Part shown: in pieces, positions 59,334-64,000 of the stretch
How the letters are laid out: each line of letters starts with the position of its first letter
Position numbering within the stretch: the first letter of the stretch is position 1
Source of the DNA: Codonopsis lanceolata
Lineage: Eukaryota; Streptophyta; Magnoliopsida; Asterales; Campanulaceae
Direction of reading: 5' to 3'
Assembly (NCBI GenBank): GCA_013146195.2
Contig: CM028379.1
Span: 162,222,437-162,286,436 of the forward strand
Length of the DNA stretch: 64,000 bases
Position numbers and translations under genes: made by a program
The notes under the pieces: model-generated
Databases searched by the model: none
What the model was told of the DNA's origin: nothing
The model's input: only the letters and a program-made list of their open reading frames with translations

Positions 59334-60787
59334 GGGTTAAATCAGGTGGCGCGTCCTTGTACACAAAGAGTATACACAAGCATGATATAAAAGCTCAATT
59401 CCATATTGGTTTCTCGTCAGGCATGTAATGCCCACGAACTAGGTCATGTCATGTTACCAACCATATTATACCCTGGCTGAAGATTGGGAAGAAGGACTTG
59501 GTCCTGAAATATGCCATTTGTAGGCACACCAACTCTTTAACTTGTTGGTGCGAATTCATATCATATGCATAGAAGTGCCATAGGTAATGAGCTCAAATCA
59601 AGTGTTCGCAAAGTCTACTCATTTCAAGTTCAAGTAAAGTGTCCATGTTTTGCAGTGATGCATCTTTTCAGAAAATCAATGACAAATGAGTCTCTGGAAT
59701 TTATACGTCCAAATCATTTGATCTTTTTAAGTTCATAAAGATAGAAAGAAAACAATATTTTGCAATAGAGAAACTATATACAGCTTACTAGAAAATACTT
59801 AAATAAAGCCATGAGAAACTCACCTTTAAACAGCAATCAATAGAACTCAACTTTTTTCCCAGCCTAAGACTATTTTAGTTTTTCTTCTCTTTTCTCTTTT
59901 GCTTTTACTATGAAAGTTTGATGTCAAGGGTCCTATACTCCTATTTATAGAAATTGAAAGTTGGATAAGAACATATAATGGATAAGGATAAAAATATGGA
60001 TAAGTATGAACTTATAGATATTTTCTCTTCATGCTTATCAGGATTATTGGCATTTCCCTTTTGTCCTTGTTGTGCAAGTACTTCTTACTTGGCTAACTAT
60101 TTGGATTCCTGAACTCGCCTTCTAGTTCACATGTATCTGTTTCACGTGAACAAAACATCAATTTATGAAACTTTATTAACGCAAGTAGTCATGTTAAGTA
60201 GGGTCAGGGTATTACAGTTCTACCCTCTGACATCTCACCACTGTGGTCCTTCAACTACTTTCAACATATCCCCTTTTGCTACTCCTCAAGTCCCTTGGGG
60301 ACACTACCACATAACAAACAAAATTTGATGTAATTGCTATTAAAGGAATCACGGAGAAATTTGCAAGGAAAAAAAATAAAGACATGATGCATCAAAGATT
60401 GACTTGAAGAATGAAATTAATAGCTGAAGATGCAAGGAGATACAAGATTTGTAGGCGAGAAACAGTTCGACTCTTTAGTGGCATATTTCCGATCAGTCAA
60501 CTTTTTTATGTGATCATGCATTGTTGCATCCGTGCCAATGCCTGCCTAAAGAAAATGAAAAAAAAAATGCTAATACATCATCAAGTCATGGTGACCAACA
60601 TCTGAAGTACTCGTAAGACATAAAATTAGAAGTGTATATTAATAAAACTATTGAAATAGACAGCACAAATAAAAAACACATCAATCATATTCCTCACCTT
60701 GTCCATACAATCTAAAAGCTCAGCTTCAGTTAAGAGGTGTGGTGGTCTTGTAACCCCCACGTCAAGAGTCAATGTTGTTGGTATAAA
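35269..60787 (-). CDS. TOP3A: DNA topoisomerase 3-alpha, C-terminal part
   Basis: Thirteen exons in frame give the last 434 residues of the type IA topoisomerase that works with RecQ helicase and RMI1 to dissolve recombination intermediates: 60787-60698, 60545-60444, 51559-51525, 51020-50891, 50267-50215, 50139-50040, 48885-48847, 44940-44862, 44714-44643, 40291-40208, 38285-38121, 36075-35955, 35503-35269. Diagnostic segments: FIPTTLTLD and GVTRPP, GIGTDATMHDHIKKL, YELWKP, EVLETCLQQMKACFLD, a CX2C zinc module CALCHDSD, CRNVVWLPAP, GCIGGCDDTLKEL, a CCHC knuckle CIHCQQTGHSSNNCH, a GRF zinc finger (CNTCGMPCILRTANTENNRG), an RGG stretch and a final knuckle CFICGDPSHFANVC. The TOPRIM domain and catalytic tyrosine are not in the window, lost or beyond 64000. 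Introns hold most transposons here; the largest is 8.9 kb. Confidence 0.92.
35873..35932. repeat. (CT)n(CA)n microsatellite in a topoisomerase intron
   Basis: About 17 CT units then seven CA units, only about 20 bases from the donor at 35954. On the transcript it reads as a GT then GA run close to the 5' splice site, which could affect splicing. Confidence 0.93.
36699..37612. mobile_element. hAT-like element with 8-bp target duplication, internally duplicated
   Basis: The left end TATAGATGTTAAATTGGG and the complement of the right end TAGAGATGTTAAAAAGG are inverted repeats. The flanks carry a perfect 8-bp duplication CCTAGAAT (36691-36698 and 37613-37620), the hAT signature. A second right-end-like block (TTTTCCCGACCCTAACCC to TTTTAACATATCTA) ends at 37159, so one copy seems to lie inside, or be tandem with, another. 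The 37160-37465 stretch between them includes a tRNA-like B box, GGTTCGAATC, at about 37411, perhaps from a SINE. Lies in a topoisomerase intron. Confidence 0.65.
37738..38100 (-). CDS. hypothetical 120-codon frame in a topoisomerase intron
   Basis: Starts MSMSCDSHIEQKIYDQIRKL 20 bases past a topoisomerase donor site and stays open to 37738. It has ordinary mixed composition with an acidic C-terminal half, unlike the low-complexity frames nearby. I do not recognise it. It could be a fragment of a transposon gene or an unspliced relic. Confidence 0.2.
   Translation of the reverse strand: MSMSCDSHIEQKIYDQIRKLLGSSGRENVQATMKHLCLVQQCNIDKGDDAPLNAREGQGQHEDFGVQCWSMWSKPYDIMGIDTTYISESEEYSALEQDTLEKIRTNANSGEKKKTAIRSG
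38712..38827. repeat. 59-bp direct repeat, two copies
   Basis: Two nearly identical blocks containing CCTAACTAATTAGCTAGTG start 59 bases apart (38732 and 38791). Intronic, non-coding. Confidence 0.8.
39862..40101 (-). mobile_element. TRIM retrotransposon, copy A (rearranged)
   Basis: A small LTR-type element of 240 bp with perfect 5-bp duplication AATGG (39857-39861 and 40102-40106). On the minus strand it has the family core: AGATACCATG-type primer site (TGGTATC) and CACACGTGAGGGAGAG before the 3' terminal repeat. Its 5' terminal repeat is replaced by a perfect 22-bp inverted pair, TGTTAAGTTACCAACTCATC and its complement, around a five-base loop (40053-40101). It matches copies B, C and D. 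Confidence 0.72.
40331..40361. repeat. (AT)n microsatellite
   Basis: Run of about 15 AT units 40 bases inside the intron next to the exon at 40291-40208. Confidence 0.95.
40556..40703. repeat. compound (TA)n(TG)n(TATG)n microsatellite
   Basis: A TA run, a TG run, then three alternations of TATGTATG with TA repeats. Tyr-Ile and Cys-Val open frames here are artefacts. Confidence 0.95.
40705..43930. mobile_element. candidate inverted-repeat element around a LINE
   Basis: GAAGCTAACTTGTCCACTGG near 40719 and, on the complement, GAAGGCTAACATGTCCACTA near 43910 are inverted and similar, with further matches (TTTTTGTCA, CTCTCCCTC-type tracts) for about 180 bases. Flanks share TAAATATATA (40695-40704 and 43931-43940), a possible 9-10 bp Mutator-type duplication, but in AT-rich sequence where chance matches are common. 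If real, the original element was about 1 kb and later received the LINE at 41110-43385. Confidence 0.4.
41110..43385 (+). mobile_element. 5'-truncated LINE, copy 1 (reverse transcriptase and zinc-finger end)
   Basis: Non-LTR retrotransposon starting within the reverse transcriptase: NTSFIALIPKRKGA, DFRPISLIGS, KLDVEKAYDHVRWDF, then a frameshift near 41505, GLRQGDPLS-type block, and FADDTLV with the catalytic pair at about 41718. Downstream pieces (RDILWEG, GKWLWKC, GDQVRVWKDIW) and a zf-RVT zinc finger (CYMCKEEENVNHLVLHCP at about 42915) follow. It ends TTATCAAAAAAAAA at 43385. Many frameshifts; dead. Plant L1-like group. Copies 2 and 3 share its 3' end. Confidence 0.88.
43942..44161. mobile_element. 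MITE with near-complete inverted repeats, 220 bp
   Basis: The left arm GGGGAAGATTTCAATGGTTAC and the complement of the right arm GGGGAGTTTTCAATGGTTAC stay similar for about 95 bases each, so the element would fold into one long hairpin. Flanks are AT repeats, so no target duplication can be called. Such hairpin MITEs can feed small RNA pathways. It lies next to a (CA)n run at 44173-44192. Confidence 0.75.
45063..47633 (-). mobile_element. 5'-truncated LINE, copy 2
   Basis: On the minus strand it begins near 47633 with QWLKEGDRNTKFFHR, then DFRPISLVGSIYKLLAKV, LDIEKAYDHVNWDF, LINGEPAGFF, RGLRQGDPLSPFLF and FADGTLV. The usual catalytic FADD is FADG here, so this copy could not have active reverse transcriptase. 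It continues with YLGLPLGA, RDFLWEGSGE, GKWLWRYMTD, a zf-RVT finger (CYMCKRSDESVDHLLIHC) and a poly-A tail (poly-T at 45063-45076 on the plus strand). Several frameshifts. It lies between topoisomerase exons at 44940 and 48847. Confidence 0.88.
50386..50713 (-). mobile_element. TRIM retrotransposon, copy B (most complete)
   Basis: 328 bp with terminal direct repeats of about 76 bases (50386-50462 and about 50635-50713), TG...CA ends. On the minus strand the 5' repeat is followed by TGGTATCAGAGCTCTGG, a methionine-tRNA primer site, and the 3' repeat is preceded by a purine-rich CACACGTGAGATGGAG. No coding capacity. Flanks ATTCA and ATTTC match imperfectly. The structure defines a TRIM: an LTR retrotransposon in miniature that depends on proteins from other elements. 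Confidence 0.82.
51814..53261 (+). mobile_element. 5'-truncated LINE, copy 3, with target duplication
   Basis: Only the region after the reverse transcriptase remains: RLAGWKRR, then a stop, LSKGGRLVLVKNTLSS, RDFLWEGGSEG, WRYLTEREALW, IGDGSSVMFWNDKW and the zf-RVT finger CYICKGEEESVNHLMLHCP, open from 52138 to 52971. It ends in TTATCAAAAAAAAA. A perfect 13-bp duplication, AATGGCGTGGGAT, flanks it (51801-51813 and 53262-53274), as expected for target-primed insertion. Same family as copies 1 and 2. Inside topoisomerase intron 51560-60443 if the exon at 60444 is the next one. Confidence 0.9.
54284..54451 (+). repeat. copia-3 5' LTR
   Basis: Starts TGTTAGAAGTGTTGAGGG and ends ACAATCAACA, followed at once by the primer binding site. 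CACAAACATATATATACTTC is a likely promoter region. Confidence 0.93.
54889..56087 (+). pseudogene. copia-3 gag and protease
   Basis: ATG at 54889 opens a frame with two early stops, TAA at 54898-54900 and TGA at 55003-55005 (where a tryptophan is usual), then runs open from 55021 to 56085. It shows the gag UBN2 region (WKLMNSMDDE, LGVLYRGKDNMNRMYDL, FLAGLRSEFD), a zinc knuckle CYHCGDTNHVVRNC at about 55677-55720, and the protease motif WVIDSGSSDHLSGN at about 55950. The two stops and the exit at 56085 break the polyprotein. C-to-T type changes would explain both early stops. Confidence 0.88.
56088..58738 (+). pseudogene. copia-3 integrase and reverse transcriptase
   Basis: The integrase frame (56247-57305) has the triad in VHSDIWGP, RSDNAQEYF and NGVAERKNRH. 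The zinc-binding part upstream is spread over shifted frames. A single TAA at 57303-57305 separates it from the same-frame reverse transcriptase (57342-58738). This has CKWVYAVKVNPD, KARLVAKGYAQ, YQLDVKNAFLHGDL, YGLKQSPR and the catalytic VVYVDDIVITG, followed by RNase H beginning ADADWAGS. It ends in a TGA at 58736-58738 created by a frame change at the SRSS motif. All catalytic residues are present. Confidence 0.9.
58732..59077 (+). pseudogene. copia-3 RNase H, C-terminal part
   Basis: Continuation of RNase H in another frame: MAHATCELVWIRQLLGE, LWCDNQAAIHIA, FHERTKHIELDCHFVRE, QLADIFTKSL, ending at 59077 eight bases before the 3' LTR region. The frame change at 58732-58751 coincides with shortened CAG and CCG triplets, exactly the motif where copia-1 also shifts. 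Confidence 0.9.
59085..59251 (+). repeat. copia-3 3' LTR
   Basis: 167 bp, starts TGTTAGAAGTATTGAGGG directly after the polypurine tract and ends ACAATCAACA before the TTGAT duplication. Confidence 0.93.
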
Positions 60788-61113
60788 CTGAAATATCACA
60801 AAAAACAATCAGAGAGCTGAGCATCTTGACCTTTAATAGATAAAAGAGATGCCTCAAGATTTGAGAGCTTAACCAAGACAGTAAATTAATGGCTTGTTGG
60901 ATAACCATTTCTTTTCAAAAAAAAAATCTGCTTCTTTTTTTTTTATATTTCTCTAAAACCAAGACTGGAAACACATTTGGCAACTTTTTTAATTTCTAAG
61001 CCAATATAAAATGTTTCAAGTTTAAAAAAGAAAAAAAAAATCCTTTCTACCACTTGAGCAATGTTCTTGTTGAAACATGAAGGAGTAGAGATTAATGCTT
61101 TGGAAATCATATT

Positions 61114-61368
61114 TGTTAAGTTACCAACCCTGTATGTCAAGCTTAACACTCCCCCTCGTGGAGAGATATACAAACATGCCTCACCAAGGGCATCACAAAC
61201 CAAACAAAGTGACAGCAAGCACTCACAATATTCCAAGTAGCAAATGCAAGCGAGATGACTCGAACCCACGACCTTGCCAAACAAGCTCTAATACCATATT
61301 AAGTTACTAACTCGTCTAAAAGCTCAAACTATTAAATAAGGGTTCAACAATGTATATCAAGCTTACCA
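61114..61368 (-). mobile_element. TRIM retrotransposon, copy C
   Basis: 255 bp. On the minus strand it starts TGGTAAGCTTGATATACATTG (61368), has TAATATGGTATTAGAGC in place of the primer site, CTTGGTGAGGCATGTTTG inside and a shortened 3' terminal repeat ending at 61114. Flanks ATATT and ATACC match only partly. Confidence 0.75.
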
Positions 61369-61914
61369 ATACCCTGCGCACAACATTTCAAAGACATTAC
61401 TTCCTTATTTCACCATTTAAATAAACTCTCTTTTCGCTTCCTCCATTCCAATCAAAGAGTTCTCATTTGAAATCTCTAAACATTAAGCATTATATTAGTT
61501 TCCATAGGAATATATTCGAGTGTAACGAATGTGCTTATATCACATGTAGCGGGTAACGTTGAAAGGTTAGGGAAATTATACGGAGAATTTTGAAAAGTGG
61601 ACTCTTTAAGTGGAGCCTCCCAAAATAGAATTGAACGAAACAGAGTTAAAGTACCTATCTTTGCGTCTTCCCGACTTCAGCTTTCAGCCCAAAAAGTCAC
61701 TGCTCATTCAAATCAGTTCATACTTCAGCCTTTGGCACCTTCTAACACCGGTGAGTTCTAGCATCATTGGACATCTTCTCTTGTCATTCTTCTCATTTCC
61801 TTCTCCCCTCCCTCTCTCTCTCTTGCATACTTGCATTTAGCCTTTCAATGTGTGGTCCACGAAATTATAAATTTGTCACTGGTACTGAAAGCTACAGTTA
61901 AAAAAAATATTGTT

Positions 61915-62204
61915 TGTTAAGCTTGATATACATTGTTGAGCCATATCTAACAGCTTAAGCTTTTAGATGAGTTGGTTATATTGTTTGGCAAGGGCTTGGG
62001 TTCAAGTCGTCCCGCTTGCATTTGTTACCCGAAATATTGTGAGTGCATGTTGTCACTCTGTTTGGTTTGTGATGCCCTGGTGAGGCATGTTTGTGCATCT
62101 CTCCAAGTGTGAACAGGTCACACGTGAGGGAGAGTGTTAAGCTTGATATGCATTGTTGAGCCCTATCTAACAGCTAAGCTTTTAGATGAGCTAGTAACTT
62201 AACA
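61915..62204 (+). mobile_element. TRIM retrotransposon, copy D
   Basis: 290 bp in the plus orientation. It starts TGTTAAGCTTGATATACATT and repeats this near-identically at about 62136 after CACACGTGAGGGAGAG. The primer site is largely lost. Flanks TTGTT and TTGTC match at four of five bases. Same family as A, B and C. Confidence 0.78.
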
Positions 62205-62959
62205 TTGTCAATGATATGTTAAGCGGAAATCTTCTCTCCTAACAATCAACTAATTGAGAAATTAACTTAACAATACAAACTGCCAGACGACAGTTATTCT
62301 ACAAACAACCTGTTAATTTCATCATTTTGCTCTTCAATGTATATTCGCAAAAGAACTTCCATTTTTCAATCTTATCACCATTCTAAAAATGGGTCGTGAA
62401 CAAGTACTGTAAGACCCCGAACCTTCGTGTATTTGACTTTCTTGCTTTGCGTTACTTGTTTGACTCGTTGTGAGAGCCTCGTCAGGAGTGGGAAGGCTTA
62501 GTAAAGGCCAATACCCTAGTACTATGAATTTTGGAACTTGTCTTGGTCATTGGATGCTTAGTTATGATATTTGAGTCGCGAATGCCTTGTTCGAACTTTC
62601 AGGAACTTAGGAGAATAACTGCCTTATATGAATGTAAGATTTGGAAATCTCTTAACTGCCTTATATGAATGGCTTTTTCATCTAGGCACAAGACTCCGAT
62701 GCTGTTGTGGTGTGCTTTTAAGCCTTCCTTATTTGGCCAGTGGGAAGGGTAGAACCATTGAGCATTGAGTTAGTTAGCGAGCAAAGCAGCTAATGATATG
62801 CTTAGAACTTTGGTCTTAGTAATGAAAAGATGACTCCATAAAGACCCCTGGAGGTAAGAGAACTTCAAACAGATATTTCTCAACTAGGCTAGAGAACCTT
62901 TCTTGTGATTTTGTTATCATATCAATTCAATGTTTGGGTCCAACTGATGGTTGATTGGA

Positions 62960-62962
<3 letters not shown>

Positions 62963-62990
<28 letters not shown>
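62963..62990. repeat. (AT)n microsatellite
   Basis: AT run near 62963-62990; a second, broken TA run is at 63033-63055. Confidence 0.9.
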
Positions 62991-62995
<5 letters not shown>

Positions 62996-63058
62996 CTATA
63001 GTAAGTGATGAATGATTGGAAATTTGGAATATACATGTATATATATATATATGTATAT

Positions 63059-63234
63059 TAGAGTAGGTAAAAATAGGCGGACCAACCCGCCCCGCCCCGC
63101 CTAACCCGCGACCCGTTTGGGTCTAACCCAAAAAGCCCGCCTTTTGGCGGGATCATATTTTTAAAACCCAACCCACCTTTTTAATATGGTGGGGCGGACC
63201 AACCCAACGGGTTTGGCCCATTTTGACGGCTCTA
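63059..63234. mobile_element. hAT-like MITE, 176 bp
   Basis: The left end TAGAGTAGGTAAAAATAGGC and the complement of the right end TAGAGCCGTCAAAATGGGCC form imperfect inverted repeats, and the interior is rich in GGCGGACCAACCC-type sequence. This is a common plant hAT MITE pattern. No clean 8-bp duplication was found. Confidence 0.5.
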
Positions 63235-64000
63235 TTAGGAGTACATGTACGCTCTCCTTTACCTTGTATCATGTCTTTAACACTTTTGAGATGTTGAATT
63301 GAATTTTAGGTCTAGTAAACTAAGCCTTAACATGATCGAGATCATGTTGTCACGCTTGCGTTATCTTAGGCTAGTTTGTGTTTGAATGGTTGATGTTTCG
63401 TTGGTTGTTTGTCTCACCTTTCGACCTGTGTTTACCTTCTTTCCGGACTTGGTTCGTTTGTGTTTCGGTTATGTTTAGAAAGGTAAGATCAACCTCTTTG
63501 ATGTTGTGGTTGTTTGGGGGATTTTTAGGCCCAAATTATAAGCTTTTCAGACCTGCAGACCTTGCGGTCGCATGGTGGTTTGGGCTTGCCCTCGCAAGGT
63601 GGGCAGAGACTTGTGGAAAATGAATCTGGTGACCATGCGGTCGCATGGTGTGAGGGGGCATGCGGCCGCAAGCCCTCTGTCTCCGTTACGGGCAGATTTG
63701 TTTTAATTGGGTTTTTGGACGTGAAAACCTAATCCTACCCCCAATTTAACCCCTCTCCCTTGCCTTGTCCATAACCTTGAAGGGTGGAATGGTCCCTCCA
63801 ACCTTCTTAAGATCTGATTAAGCCCTCCTCCCTCCTCATTTTTGACACCAACCATGAGTTCTAGAGAGAGAGGGAGCTTCAATGGTGTTTGCCGATTGCC
63901 GGAGTTCTGGCCACCCGATCGTTGTTCCGACTCCGCCATCACGGAGCCCTTGGCGAGTAGCACACTTTCCTCCGATTCAATCTTCGATCCGAATAGGTTT

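Larger units (their letters stand above)
53766..60216 (-). mobile_element. gypsy-type solo LTR (about 1.48 kb) split by a copia element
   Basis: Left end TGTCACGATCCCAG (53766) and right end GGGTCAGGGTATTACA (60216) with a perfect 5-bp duplication GTTCT (53761-53765 and 60217-60221). Without the nested copia element (54284-59251 plus duplication) this leaves 1478 bases bounded by TG...CA, with no internal coding region, so it is an LTR left by recombination. Start TGTAATACCCTGACC on the minus strand suits plant Ty3/gypsy LTRs; the class and orientation are inferred. An (AT)n run lies at 59287-59332. Confidence 0.82.
62408..64000 (+). mobile_element. start of a probable gypsy-type LTR, cut by the window edge
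   Basis: TGTAAGACCCCGAACCTTCG at 62408 resembles the beginning of plant Ty3/gypsy LTRs. The following sequence, including GACCTTGCGGTCGCATGGTG-like direct repeats at 63558-63680, has the GC-rich, non-coding character of such LTRs. No matching end is inside the window, so neither class nor length can be confirmed. A MITE (63059-63234) and AT repeats lie within. If real, it separates the visible topoisomerase exons from the missing N-terminal ones. Confidence 0.4.

Noticed and set aside
63703..63963. Minus-strand 86-codon frame near the right edge
   Set aside because: Lies in the GC-rich probable LTR, with no recognisable motif; a 5' exon of a gene off the edge cannot be excluded.

Overview
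The window is nuclear DNA from a flowering plant, most likely a eudicot. It is AT-rich, has spliced plant genes with GT-AG introns, and carries many plant transposon families, most of them degenerate and several inserted inside one another. Two host genes are clear, both on the minus strand. One is a complete ten-exon gene for a protein with an N-terminal universal stress protein domain and a C-terminal kinase domain (28114-33209). The other is the C-terminal half of DNA topoisomerase 3-alpha (35269-60787), in 13 exons whose introns are swollen by transposons. The N-terminal topoisomerase exons are not seen and may lie beyond position 64000. From memory, the Arabidopsis homologues (At5g63940 and At5g63920) are near neighbours, so this looks like conserved gene order.

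Region by region. 1-2705: intergenic, with a 148-bp Mutator-like MITE and one copy of a 379-bp duplication. 2706-13140: a Ty1/copia element on the minus strand (393-bp LTRs, target duplication TGATC), broken by a second, internally deleted, Sirevirus-like element at 7228-12161 (LTRs of about 1.06 kb, duplication TGGAA). 13146-17331: relics of host genes (a receptor-like kinase exon and three exons resembling the ALG2 mannosyltransferase) next to a Helitron-like 3' end at 16953. The second copy of the 379-bp duplication begins at the next base. 18196-26510: three Mutator-like elements, each with a perfect 9-bp target duplication. The largest holds a complete-length PIF/Harbinger element (21016-25872) with divergent transposase and Myb-like genes on either side of a five-copy repeat of about 210 bp.

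28114-33209 is the stress-domain kinase gene, with a hAT-like element in its last intron. From 35269 to the right edge lies the topoisomerase gene. Its introns contain three LINE copies, four copies of a TRIM retrotransposon, MITEs, and a gypsy-type solo LTR (53766-60216, duplication GTTCT) with a complete copia element inside it (54284-59251, duplication TTGAT). What looks like the start of another LTR runs from 62408 off the right edge.

A pattern cuts across these elements. Differences between repeat copies, and frameshifts in two retrotransposon pol genes, recur at CTG, CAG or CCG triplets. These are the plant CHG methylation contexts. The pattern suggests uncorrected long-read errors at methylated sites, or less likely a real mutation process, so some transposon 'pseudogenes' here may be less broken than they look.
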